This document shows positions 1 through 7,486 of a DNA stretch of 20,412 bases, piece after piece. The notes beneath the pieces were generated by a model. The model worked only from the letters and a program-made list of their open reading frames with translations, was not told where the DNA came from and did no database searches. The number at the start of each line of letters is the position of its first letter. Within the stretch, counting starts at the first letter, position 1. A program made the translations under genes and the position numbers. The stretch covers positions 1 through 20,412 of the forward strand of contig CAYOBI010000048.1 in the NCBI GenBank assembly GCA_964402325.1. The letters are read 5' to 3'. Origin of the DNA: Raineyella sp964402325 (GTDB taxonomy: Bacteria; Actinomycetota; Actinomycetes; Propionibacteriales; Propionibacteriaceae).

Positions 1-51
1 TCCTGCGAACCCGACTGGCCGATCAACCAAGCCCCCGGACCATCCCTGACC

Positions 52-78
52 CGAGACCATCGCCGGGACGATTTCTCG
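52..78 (-). repeat. Interrupted inverted repeat downstream of the leftward promoter
   Basis: Arms CGAGA (52-56) and TCTCG (74-78), then ATCG (59-62) and CGAT (69-72), can form a nine-pair stem with a small internal loop and a six-base loop. It lies just inside the predicted leader of the leftward transcript. It could be an operator or a leader hairpin. There is no further evidence for either. Confidence 0.3.
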
Positions 79-94
79 CCCGGCAACTCGGAGA

Positions 95-123
95 ACATTA
101 CCGAGCCCGCCCCACCGAGTCAA
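95..123 (-). promoter_or_regulatory. Leftward sigma-70 type promoter
   Basis: On the minus strand a -35 box TTGACT (123 to 118) is followed by exactly 17 bases and a -10 box TAATGT (100 to 95). This is the best consensus match in the window. It reads toward position 1, away from the activase, so it probably drives a gene beyond the left edge. Transcription would start near position 88. The spacing and box quality are seen directly; use as a promoter is inferred. Confidence 0.6.
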
Positions 124-198
124 ATCGGGCTGCCCGGCCCGGCCGGAGCCCGCCCGAGTGTCCTCGGAGACGAGGTTCCAGACTCTAGCACCGGTCCC

Positions 199-224
199 GG
201 CGGCCGCGTTACCGCGGGCCCGCC
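199..224 (-). terminator. Probable terminator of the activase gene
   Basis: GGCGGCCGCG (199-208), loop TTAC, then CGCGG and CCGCC (213-217 and 220-224) separated by two unpaired bases, form a ten-pair GC stem starting 17 bases beyond the activase stop codon. There is no T-run, as is common for terminators in GC-rich actinobacteria. The rest of 1-240 contains the leftward promoter and no supported gene. Confidence 0.5.
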
Positions 225-240
225 CGACCTCCGGGTCCGA

Positions 241-3200
241 CTACCGCACCGGCGTGTCGACCAGTCCCTCGGTCTGCGTCGCGGGCTCGGCCCGTTCGTC
301 GAGACGTGCGGTGGAGATCATCAGCTTGATCCGGTTGAGCTGGTTCACCTCGCTGGCCCCCGGGTCGTAGTCGATCGAGACGATGTTGGCCTGCGGGTAG
401 CGCCGGCGCAGTTCGTGGAACATGCCCCGCCCGACGATGTGGTTGGGCAGGCAGGCGAACGGCTGGGCGCAGATGATGTTCGGGGTGCCGGTCTCGATCA
501 GGTCGATCATCTCCGCCGTGAGCAGCCAGGCCTCCCCGGCCCGGTTGCCCAGGGAGAGCACCGACCGGGCCTTCTCGGCGAGGTCACCGATCCGGGCCGG
601 CACCTCGAAGCGCTCCGAGGCCGCGAGTGCCCGGTGGGCGGTCTGCTGGTACTGCTCCAGCGCCCACAGGGCCCAGTGCTTGGTCCGCAGGTTCTTCTCC
701 CCGATGCCGAGGGTCTGCGCGGTCCAGTCGGCCCCGGCCAGCCCCATCAGGAAGAACTCCATCAGGCCCGGCAGGACCGCCTCGCAGCCCTCGGACTCGA
801 CCACCCGGACCACGTGGTTGTTCGCATCCGGATGGAACTTCACCAGGATCTCCCCGACGATCCCGACCCGTGGGCGGCGTACGACATTGCGCAACGGGAG
901 GGCATCGAAGTCCTCGACCATCGCCCGGACCAGCCGCCCGAAGCCCATCCGCCGTCCCAGGGTCGGCGAGAAGCCGCCCTGGCGCAGGTGTTCCTCGGCG
1001 ACGGTGTTCCACCGCCGGTACAGGGCGTCGGCGCTGCCGGCGTCGCGCTCGTACGGCCGGACCCGGAGCAGCACCTGCTGCAGCACGTCACCGATCACCA
1101 GGGCCTTCACGGCCCGGTGCATCATCGGCAGGGTGAGCCGGAAACCCGGGTTCTCCTCGATCGACTGGGCGCTGACGGCCAGCACCGGGACGGTGTCGAA
1201 GCCGGCGTCGCGCAGCGCCTTGCGGAGCAGGCCGGCATAGTTCGTGGCCCGGCACATCCCGCCGGTCTGGGTGATCCCGACGACGCACTCGTCCGGGTCG
1301 TGGCGGCCGGAGACGAAGGCGTTCACCAGTTGCCCGACCACCATGATCGCCGGGTAGCAGGCGTCGTTGTTGACGTGGGCCAGGCCGACCTCGATGTCCT
1401 CCTTGGTGGCGTGGTCGAGCAGCACCGCCCGGTAGCCGCTGCGCTCCAGCACCGGGACGACCAGCCGGAAGTGGATCGGCGACATCTGCGGCACCAGGAT
1501 GGTCCGGCGCGCCTTCATCTCCTTGGTGAACGGGTGCCGCTCGAGCACGTGGCCGGCCGTGACCGGGACCAGTTCCCGGGAGCCGGACCCGACCGGCTCC
1601 GGCAGGGTCGCCGGCCCGGGGACCGTGCTGACCTCGGGATCGTCGGCGGCGAGGGCGGCGAGCGTACGCTCCTCGGTGGCGGCCTTGAGGGAGCGCAACC
1701 GGATCCGGGCGGCGCCGAGGTTGGAGACCTCGTCGATCTTCAGGCTGGTGTAGATGCCCGCCTTCGCCTCGATGATCTCGGCCACCTGGTCGGTGGTGAT
1801 CGCGTCCAGCCCGCAGCCGAAAGAGTTGAGCTGGACGATCTCCAGCCGGGGGTTGCGGGCCACCACGTCGGCGGCCTCGTAGAGGCGCGAGTGGTACGCC
1901 CACTGGTCGCGGACGCGCAGCGGCCGCTCCAGTGCCCCCTGGTCGCAGATCGCGTCCTCCGACAGCACCACCATGCCCAGCCCGACGATCAGCTCCGGGA
2001 TGCCGTGATGGATCTCCGGGTCGGCGTGGTAGGGCCGGCCGGCGAGCACGATGCCCCGCAGGTCGTGCTCCTCCAGGTATGCCAGGGCCCGGCGCCCCTC
2101 GGCCCGGATGTCGTCGCGCACCCGGCCCGCCTCTGCGTACGCCTCGTCGACCGCGACCGCCGCCTCGTCGGCGGTGACGTCCCAGTCGGCGAACTCCTCG
2201 ACGATCCGGCGGACCAGCGTGTCGCGGTCCCCGAGGTTGAGGAACGGTTTGAGGAACCGGATGCCCGGCTCGCGCAGCTCCTCCATGGTGTTGAAGATGA
2301 CCTCGGGGTAGCTGCCGACGATCGGGCAGTTGTACGTGTTGTCGGTCCCCTCGACGAGCCGCTGTTCGTACGTCACGCAGGGGTAGAAGATGGTCCGCTG
2401 GCCCTTGGCGAGCAGGTCCTGGACGTGGCCGTGGACCAGCTTGGCGGGATAGCAGATGTTCTCCGAGGCGATCGACTCCATCCCGTTCTCGTACAGGGCG
2501 TGGCTGGAACGCCCGGACAGTGTGACGCGGAAGCCGAGCCGGGTCAGCATCGTGAACCAGAACGGGTAGTTCTCGTACATGTTCAGCACCCGGGGGATGC
2601 CGATGTCGCCGCGGGTGGCGGCCTTCTCGGTCAGCCGCCGGTAGCCGAACATCCGCCGGTAGCGGTAGTCGTACAGGTTGGGGACCGGCGAGCGGCGCGG
2701 CCGGGCCTCCTCCGAGGCGCCGCGCTCGCAGCGGTTGCCGGAGACGTGGCGGGTGCCGTCGTTCATGTGCGAGATGGTCAGGTCGCAGTGGTTCTGGCAG
2801 AGCCGGCAGGTGCGCAGCTCGGTGCGGATCCGGAAGTCGTCGAGCTCCTCCAGCGTCGGCAGGCCGCCGGTGCCGGGCCGGTCGCGGTGCCGGCGAGCGG
2901 TCAGGGCGGCCCCGTACGCCCCCATCAGGCCGGCGATGTCGGGGCGGACGACCTCGCGGCCGGTGAGCAGCTCGAAGGCCCGCAGCACGGCGTCGTTGAG
3001 GAAGGTGCCGCCCTGGACCACGACGGTGCCGCCGAGCTCGGACGGGTCCTTGAGCTTGATCACCTTGTAGAGGGCGTTGCGGACCACCGAGTAGGACAGG
3101 CCGGCGGAGATGTCGCCCATCCCGGCGCCCTCCTTCTGGGCCTGCTTGACCGAGGAGTTCATGAAGACCGTGCAGCGGCTGCCGAGGTCGGCGGGGTGCT

Positions 3201-4644
3201 CCGACTCCAGTGCGGCCTGGGCGAAGTGCCGCACGTCGGTGCCCATGGTGTGCGCGAAGGTCTGCAGGAACGACCCACAGCCCGAGGAGCAGGCCTCGTT
3301 GACGGCGATCGAGTCGACGACGTGGTCACGGATCCGCAGGTACTTCATGTCCTGACCGCCGATGTCGATCACCGAGGTGACGCCGGGGCTGAGGTGTTCG
3401 GCCGCCCGGTAGTGGGCCATCGTCTCGATCTCGCCCTCGTCGAGGTGCAGCGCGCTGCGGACCAGGTCCTCGCCGTAGCCGGTGACGCAGGACCGGACGA
3501 TCCGGGCCGACTGCGGCAGTTCGTCGATGATCCGGCGCAGGATGGCGACCGCCGAGGTCACCGGGTCACCCTGGTTGGAGGCGTAGTGGGAGAAGACGAT
3601 CTCGTCGGCCTCGTCGGTGATCACCGCCTTGATCGTCGTCGAGCCGGCGTCGATGCCGAGGAAGCAGTCGCCGGTCGCCTCCTCGATGTCGCGCTGCGGG
3701 ACACTGGCCCGGGCGTGGCGCTCCTCGAAGGCCCGCAGCTCGTCCTCGTCAGCGAACAGCGGGCGCATCCGCGGGGTCTCCAACGGGATGACCGTACGGC
3801 GCGACAGCCGGGAGACCAGCACCTCGAGGTCCTGCGGGTGCCCGTCGGCGAGCAACGCGGCGCCGATCGCCACGTACAGCTGGGCCCGCTCCGGGGTGCG
3901 GAAGGTGCAGCTGCCCTCGGGCAGGACCGCGGCGTACGCCTCCCGCAGCTGCGGCAGGAAGTGCAGCGGCCCGCCCAGGAAGACGACGTTGCCGCGGATC
4001 GGCCGGCCGCACGCCAGGCCGGACACGGTCTGGGTGGCGACCGCCTGGAAGACCGACGCGGCCAGGTCCTCGTGCGCCGCCCCCTGGTTGATCAACGGCT
4101 GGATGTCGGACTTGGCGAACACCCCGCAGCGCGAGGCGATCGGGTAGACGTGGGTGGCCCCGGCGGCGAGCGCGTCCAGGCCGGCGGCGTCGGTGTGCAG
4201 CAGGCTGGCCATCTGGTCGATGAACGCCCCGGTGCCGCCGGCACAGCTGCCGTTCATCCGCTGCTCGGGGGTCGGGTGCAGGTAGGTGATCTTGGCGTCC
4301 TCGCCGCCGAGCTCGATCACCACGTCGGCGTCCGGGTCGTGGCGGCGGATCGTCGCCGTCCCGGCGATCACCTCCTGGACGAAGGGCACGCCCATCAGGT
4401 CCGCCACCGACAGGCCGCCCGACCCGGTGACGGCGGCGCGGACCGACCGGCCGGGCAGCGCCGCGGCCACCTCGGTCAGCAGCCGGAAGAGCTCGCCCCG
4501 GACGTCGGCGTGGTGGCGGCGGTATTCCTCGAAGAGCGTCTCGTCGCCGTCGAGGACGACGGCCTTGACCGTCGTCGACCCCACGTCCACCCCGAGGCGC
4601 AGCACGGCCTCGTCCCTGTTCGACCCGACGGTGGCACCGGACAC
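241..4644 (-). CDS. Large tandem acyl-CoA dehydratase activase (BadF/HgdC ATPase x2 + DUF2229 + HgdB-like part)
   Basis: 1467 residues. Two activase modules are visible. The first has phosphate loop GVDVGSTT (18-25), C134 in NGSCAGGTG and C173 in SRCGVFAKSD. The second has GIDAGSTT (330-337), C452 in NEACSSGCG and C491 in SRCTVF. In both modules the cysteines are 39 residues apart, the spacing of the two ligands that hold the dimer-bridging [4Fe-4S] cluster of HgdC. A CxxCxxxC plus C cluster (613, 616, 620, 639) follows, then a DUF2229-like part (C731 in NICYPAKL, C756 in YPCVTYE) and a C-terminal part with C1096, C1131, C1392 and C1398 resembling dehydratase subunits. Family members use ATP to drive low-potential electron transfer to 2-hydroxyacyl-CoA dehydratases; the job of these giant fused forms is not settled. 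No separate dehydratase subunits are in the window. I chose GTG at 4644 because GAGGGAGAGGG lies seven bases upstream; an in-frame ATG at 4686 is an alternative. Confidence 0.9.
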   Translation of the reverse strand: MSGATVGSNRDEAVLRLGVDVGSTTVKAVVLDGDETLFEEYRRHHADVRGELFRLLTEVAAALPGRSVRAAVTGSGGLSVADLMGVPFVQEVIAGTATIRRHDPDADVVIELGGEDAKITYLHPTPEQRMNGSCAGGTGAFIDQMASLLHTDAAGLDALAAGATHVYPIASRCGVFAKSDIQPLINQGAAHEDLAASVFQAVATQTVSGLACGRPIRGNVVFLGGPLHFLPQLREAYAAVLPEGSCTFRTPERAQLYVAIGAALLADGHPQDLEVLVSRLSRRTVIPLETPRMRPLFADEDELRAFEERHARASVPQRDIEEATGDCFLGIDAGSTTIKAVITDEADEIVFSHYASNQGDPVTSAVAILRRIIDELPQSARIVRSCVTGYGEDLVRSALHLDEGEIETMAHYRAAEHLSPGVTSVIDIGGQDMKYLRIRDHVVDSIAVNEACSSGCGSFLQTFAHTMGTDVRHFAQAALESEHPADLGSRCTVFMNSSVKQAQKEGAGMGDISAGLSYSVVRNALYKVIKLKDPSELGGTVVVQGGTFLNDAVLRAFELLTGREVVRPDIAGLMGAYGAALTARRHRDRPGTGGLPTLEELDDFRIRTELRTCRLCQNHCDLTISHMNDGTRHVSGNRCERGASEEARPRRSPVPNLYDYRYRRMFGYRRLTEKAATRGDIGIPRVLNMYENYPFWFTMLTRLGFRVTLSGRSSHALYENGMESIASENICYPAKLVHGHVQDLLAKGQRTIFYPCVTYEQRLVEGTDNTYNCPIVGSYPEVIFNTMEELREPGIRFLKPFLNLGDRDTLVRRIVEEFADWDVTADEAAVAVDEAYAEAGRVRDDIRAEGRRALAYLEEHDLRGIVLAGRPYHADPEIHHGIPELIVGLGMVVLSEDAICDQGALERPLRVRDQWAYHSRLYEAADVVARNPRLEIVQLNSFGCGLDAITTDQVAEIIEAKAGIYTSLKIDEVSNLGAARIRLRSLKAATEERTLAALAADDPEVSTVPGPATLPEPVGSGSRELVPVTAGHVLERHPFTKEMKARRTILVPQMSPIHFRLVVPVLERSGYRAVLLDHATKEDIEVGLAHVNNDACYPAIMVVGQLVNAFVSGRHDPDECVVGITQTGGMCRATNYAGLLRKALRDAGFDTVPVLAVSAQSIEENPGFRLTLPMMHRAVKALVIGDVLQQVLLRVRPYERDAGSADALYRRWNTVAEEHLRQGGFSPTLGRRMGFGRLVRAMVEDFDALPLRNVVRRPRVGIVGEILVKFHPDANNHVVRVVESEGCEAVLPGLMEFFLMGLAGADWTAQTLGIGEKNLRTKHWALWALEQYQQTAHRALAASERFEVPARIGDLAEKARSVLSLGNRAGEAWLLTAEMIDLIETGTPNIICAQPFACLPNHIVGRGMFHELRRRYPQANIVSIDYDPGASEVNQLNRIKLMISTARLDERAEPATQTEGLVDTPVR

Positions 4645-4710
4645 GATGCGCCCTCTCCCTCGATGGACAGCCGGCGGCAGCGCCATCCCCAGCACTGCGA
4701 CACAGCTCGT

Positions 4711-4725
4711 ACTACTCACCGTAGT
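4711..4725. promoter_or_regulatory. Inverted repeat over the activase -10 box
   Basis: ACTAC (4711-4715), five-base spacer, GTAGT (4721-4725). Perfect five-base arms covering the predicted -10 box and start site of the activase. Possible regulator site; which protein binds is unknown. Confidence 0.3.
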
Positions 4726-4746
4726 GACTATTGTTGGATCCATCAA
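4718..4746 (-). promoter_or_regulatory. Probable activase promoter
   Basis: Minus strand: TTGATG (4746 to 4741), 17 bases, TACGGT (4723 to 4718). Start near 4711 would give a leader of roughly 67 bases ending in the strong ribosome site of the activase. Both boxes overlap palindromes, so repression by the divergent MarR protein is plausible. Confidence 0.45.
4731..4746. promoter_or_regulatory. Candidate MarR operator
   Basis: TTGTTGGATCCATCAA is a 16-base palindrome with seven of eight pairs matching. It lies in the divergent marR/activase interval and its right end is the activase -35 box. MarR dimers usually bind 16-20 base palindromes next to their own gene, so size and place fit. The binding is inferred. 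Confidence 0.5.
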
Positions 4747-4794
4747 ACAGAAACCTGGGCCGTGCGGGCGCCTCGCCGCGTCGGGCTGCGCCGG

Positions 4795-4800
4795 TACGGT
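4795..4800 (+). promoter_or_regulatory. -10 box of marR, leaderless spacing
   Basis: TACGGT followed by six bases and then the ATG at 4807. Transcription would begin at the start codon. No convincing -35 box is visible. Confidence 0.45.
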
Positions 4801-4806
4801 GGGGCC

Positions 4807-5319
4807 ATGACCGACGAGGACCCGGGCACGCCGCGCCGCACCTCCCGTGCGGTCCAGCACGGGGTCATCGAGATCGCCCGCTGGGCCTCGCGGAAGACGA
4901 CCATGGACCGGCTCCGGTCGCTGCTGCCGGACCTCGTCATCACCGACATGTGGCTGCTGCTGGCCCTGGACGAGCACGGCGCGATGCGGCCCGGGGAACT
5001 GGCGGTGCGCCAGCACGTCGACCGGTCGACCGTCACCCCCCAGGTGCGCCGACTGGTCAGCTCCGGGTACGCGGTCCGGCGGCCGGCCCCCGACGACCGG
5101 CGGGCGGCGCTGATCGACCTGACCGACAAGGGCCGGGCGGTGGTGGAGCGCGCCCACCTGCTGGCCGACCACGCCTTCTCGCTGGCCACCGCCGACTGGA
5201 CCGCGGCCGAGCGGGTGGCGTTCGGCGACCTGCTGAGCCGGTTCACCCTGGCGATCGAGACCCTCGACGCGCTCCCGATCGCCCCGGAGGAGGCCACCGA
5301 GGTCCTCGAGGGTGGCTGA
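4807..5319 (+). CDS. MarR-family transcriptional regulator
   Basis: 170 residues, a normal MarR length. The winged helix-turn-helix is clear: a helix pair around GELAVRQHVDRSTVTPQVRRL, then a wing with PDDRRAALIDLTDKG near residues 95-109, which carries the D-x-R element typical of MarR wings. N- and C-terminal helices would form the dimer. The gene diverges from the activase across a 162-base interval containing two palindromes, so it probably controls the activase and perhaps itself, responding to an unknown small molecule such as an aromatic or acyl-CoA. The ATG at 4807 is chosen because the family fold begins just after it and because of the TACGGT-N6-ATG arrangement. The frame stays open far upstream, antisense to the activase; that extension is a GC-bias artefact. 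Confidence 0.9.
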   Translation: MTDEDPGTPRRTSRAVQHGVIEIARWASRKTTMDRLRSLLPDLVITDMWLLLALDEHGAMRPGELAVRQHVDRSTVTPQVRRLVSSGYAVRRPAPDDRRAALIDLTDKGRAVVERAHLLADHAFSLATADWTAAERVAFGDLLSRFTLAIETLDALPIAPEEATEVLEGG

Positions 5320-5398
5320 GCCCGCCGTCCCCCGGCACGGCCCCGGCGAAATCCGTCCGGAACGGTGGGGTTTCCATTCATTCCGCTTAGGGATGTGC

Positions 5399-5404
5399 TA
5401 GAAG
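5399..5404 (+). promoter_or_regulatory. Weak -10-like box of metY, leaderless spacing
   Basis: TAGAAG, six bases, then the metY ATG. It lacks the final T of TAnnnT but has the same distance as other genes here. The GAAG could instead be a weak ribosome site. The 91-base interval from marR is too short for, and shows no sign of, a SAM riboswitch. Confidence 0.3.
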
Positions 5405-5410
5405 TCCGTT

Positions 5411-6697
5411 ATGACGTACCGCCCCGAAACGCTCGCGATCCACGCCGGGCAGGAACAGCCCGACCCCACCACCCACGCGAGGGCCGTCCCGATCTACCAG
5501 ACGACCTCGTACGTGTTCGACTCCGCCGAGGAGGCCGCGGACCTGTTCGCGCTCCGCAAGCCGGGCAACATCTACGGCCGCATCATGAACCCGACCGAGG
5601 ACGTCTTCGAGCAGCGGATCACCGCGCTGGAGGGTGGCGTCGGCGCTCTGGCCACCTCGGCCGGCGCGGCCGCCATCACGTACGCCGTGCTCAACCTGGT
5701 CAACGCCGGTGACAACATCGTCGCCGCCGCCACCCTCTACGGCGGCACCTTCGCGCTGTTCGAGCACACCCTGGCGCAGTACGGCATCGAGGCGCGGTTC
5801 GTCGACCCCGACCGCCCCGAGCAGCTCGTGGACCACGTCGACGACAGGACCCGGCTGGTTTTCGGCGAGACCCTCGCCAACCCGAAGCTCAACATCCTCG
5901 ACCTGGACGCCTGGTCCGCCGCCGCGCACGCCCTCGGCCTGCCCTTCATCGTCGACAACACCGCGCCGAGCCCGGCACTGTGCCGGGTCTTCGACCACGG
6001 CGTCGACGTGGCCGTGCACTCCGCCACCAAGTACATCGGCGGGCACGGCACCGCGCTGGGCGGCGTGATCGTCGACTCGGGCAACTTCGACTGGGCCGCG
6101 CACGCCGAGCGGTTCCCGAACCTGACCACCGGTGACCCCGCCTACCACGGCGTGGTGTGGACCGAGGCCGCCGGCAACGCCGCGTACATCATCCGGGCCC
6201 GTACGGTGCTGCTGCGCAACATGGGCGCGACCGTCGCCCCGCTGCACGCCTGGCTGTTCCTGCAGGGCCTGGAGACCCTCTACCTGCGGATGGAGAAGCA
6301 CTCCGCCAACGCCCTCGCCGTTGCCCGCCACCTCCAGCAGCACCCCGACGTGGCGTGGGTGAACTACCCGGGCCTGGACGACTCGCCCTACAAGGAGATC
6401 GCCGACCGGGTCTTCACCGGCCTCGGGTACGGCGGCCTGGTGTCCTTCGGCCTGAAGGCGGGCCGTGACGCCGGCCGCAGGGTCGTGGAGGGGCTGGACC
6501 TGTTCAGCCACCTGGCCAACATCGGTGACGTGAAGTCGCTGGCGATCCACAACGCCTCGACCACCCACTCGCAGCTGTCCGACGAGGAGCTGGCCGCCGC
6601 CGGCGTCGCCCCGGAGATGATCCGGCTGTCGATCGGCACCGAGCACCTCGACGACCTGATCGCCGACCTGGACCAGGCGCTCGCCGGAGCCCGCTGA
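5411..6697 (+). CDS. metY: O-acetylhomoserine sulfhydrylase (O-acetylhomoserine aminocarboxypropyltransferase)
   Basis: 428 residues, the expected length for MetY. This PLP enzyme of the Cys/Met metabolism family makes homocysteine from O-acetylhomoserine and sulfide in the cytoplasm, the direct sulfhydrylation route to methionine. Visible signs are the N-terminal TLAIHAGQ and YQTTSYVF segments, IYGRIMNPT, the cofactor region LFEHTLAQYGI and FIVDNT, and the PLP lysine K207 in SATKYIGGHG. The C-terminal FSHLANIGDVKSLAIHNASTT is characteristic of the MetY branch as opposed to MetB or MetZ. The gene stands alone: no metX or other methionine gene is in the window. It is followed at once by a strong bidirectional terminator. 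Confidence 0.93.
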   Translation: MTYRPETLAIHAGQEQPDPTTHARAVPIYQTTSYVFDSAEEAADLFALRKPGNIYGRIMNPTEDVFEQRITALEGGVGALATSAGAAAITYAVLNLVNAGDNIVAAATLYGGTFALFEHTLAQYGIEARFVDPDRPEQLVDHVDDRTRLVFGETLANPKLNILDLDAWSAAAHALGLPFIVDNTAPSPALCRVFDHGVDVAVHSATKYIGGHGTALGGVIVDSGNFDWAAHAERFPNLTTGDPAYHGVVWTEAAGNAAYIIRARTVLLRNMGATVAPLHAWLFLQGLETLYLRMEKHSANALAVARHLQQHPDVAWVNYPGLDDSPYKEIADRVFTGLGYGGLVSFGLKAGRDAGRRVVEGLDLFSHLANIGDVKSLAIHNASTTHSQLSDEELAAAGVAPEMIRLSIGTEHLDDLIADLDQALAGAR

Positions 6698-6708
6698 ACT
6701 GCGACGTC

Positions 6709-6740
6709 GCCGGCCCCGCCCACCCCCGGGCGGGGCCGGC
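6709..6740. terminator. Bidirectional terminator between metY and the lipoprotein gene
   Basis: GCCGGCCCCGCCC (6709-6721), loop ACCCCC, GGGCGGGGCCGGC (6728-6740): a perfect 13-pair stem. It lies 11 bases after the metY stop and six bases from the stop of the converging lipoprotein gene. No T-run on either strand. Confidence 0.8.
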
Positions 6741-6746
6741 ACGGCG

Positions 6747-7394
6747 TCAGCGGACGATGTCGACGACGACCCGGGTCGGCGACTGGATCGTGTGCACCGC
6801 GAACGGGCGCTGCCCATCGCTGAGGCCGACGAAGGACACGGTGTCGCCCTCGAAGGTGCCGTTCTGCACCACCTCGGTGACGATCCCGGCGCCGTCGCCG
6901 GGCACCCGCTGGGGCACCGGGCTGCCGGGCGGGGTGGCGGCGGGGTAGGTCGTCCCGGTCATGCTGACCCGCAGCACCGACCTGCCGGCGACGGTGATCG
7001 CCTGGCCACTGCCCTGGGCGATCGCCCGGTCCACGTACTCGACGGTCCAGCCGGGCGCGCCGGTGCCGGAGAACTCGAACACCACCCGGTCGACGCCGGC
7101 GTGCGTCGCCGTCCGGACGGCGGTCAGGACCAGCTGCGAGCCGTCCGCCGGGGCCTGGACGTCGCGCTGCGTCGACGCATTCGACGGCACGGTGACCTGG
7201 TCCTCGCCGGGCGGCGGGGCCGGCGTGCTGACGCTCCCGCTCGGCGACTCGGTCGCCGACGCGGTCGCGGACGCGGACGCGGGGCTCGACGCGGAGGCCG
7301 TGCCCCCGGTCGACGCCGACCGTCCCCCGGCACAGCCGGTGACGAGGAGACCCAGGGCGACCCCTACCACGACAGCACTCCATCCGGTCCTCAT
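6747..7394 (-). CDS. AMIN-like domain lipoprotein
   Basis: 215 residues from the ATG at 7394. The N-terminus is a lipoprotein signal: a positive start, a hydrophobic stretch VVVGVALGLLVTGC with lipobox LVTGC, then a Ser/Ala/Thr/Pro-rich linker of about 50 residues that would span cell-wall material. The C-terminal part, including VDRVVFEFSGTGAPGWTVEYV and later VLRVSMTGTTYP and VVVDIVR, has the beta-rich pattern of the AMIN-like domain found in actinobacterial lipoproteins. It would be membrane-anchored outside the cell. A role in wall binding is suggested by the fold only. GTG at 7403 is an in-frame alternative, but it sits inside the -10 box, and GGAGG lies just before 7394. Confidence 0.75.
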   Translation of the reverse strand: MRTGWSAVVVGVALGLLVTGCAGGRSASTGGTASASSPASASATASATESPSGSVSTPAPPPGEDQVTVPSNASTQRDVQAPADGSQLVLTAVRTATHAGVDRVVFEFSGTGAPGWTVEYVDRAIAQGSGQAITVAGRSVLRVSMTGTTYPAATPPGSPVPQRVPGDGAGIVTEVVQNGTFEGDTVSFVGLSDGQRPFAVHTIQSPTRVVVDIVR

Positions 7395-7401
7395 GTCCTC
7401 C

Positions 7402-7407
7402 ACGGTA
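7402..7407 (-). promoter_or_regulatory. -10 box of the lipoprotein gene
   Basis: TACCGT on the minus strand (7407 to 7402), seven bases, then ATG at 7394. Transcription should begin at or one base before the start codon. Confidence 0.45.
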
Positions 7408-7449
7408 CGGGGGTGGTGGCCCGTCCGCGCCGGGTTCGAGGCAGGGGAC

Positions 7450-7455
7450 TAGCGT
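7450..7455 (+). promoter_or_regulatory. -10 box of the aldehyde dehydrogenase gene
   Basis: TAGCGT, followed by GGGCC. The start site would be near 7462, giving a leader of about 25 bases containing the Shine-Dalgarno GAGGAGG. The same TAGCGTGG string precedes the MBL hydrolase and YibE/F genes. Confidence 0.4.
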
Positions 7456-7486
7456 GGGCCCCGCCGGTCCGTCCCGAGGAGGCACC

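Noticed and set aside
1..60. Minus-strand ATG at position 60, open for 20 codons to the left edge
   Set aside because: No ribosome site, not at the leaderless distance from the -10 box at 95-100, and too short to judge.
415..4806. A plus-strand open frame of over 4 kb antisense to the activase, continuous with marR
   Set aside because: It mirrors the codon bias of the activase in a GC-rich genome, has low-complexity arginine-, glycine- and valine-rich translation and no family signature until marR begins at 4807.
4645..5172. N-terminal extension of the activase frame up to 5172
   Set aside because: It is antisense to marR, has no activase character, and the strong ribosome site lies before 4644.
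5320..5410. SAM riboswitch or terminator between marR and metY
   Set aside because: The interval is only 91 bases and shows no riboswitch-like helix set; the best hairpin (5324-5328 with 5337-5341) has only five pairs.
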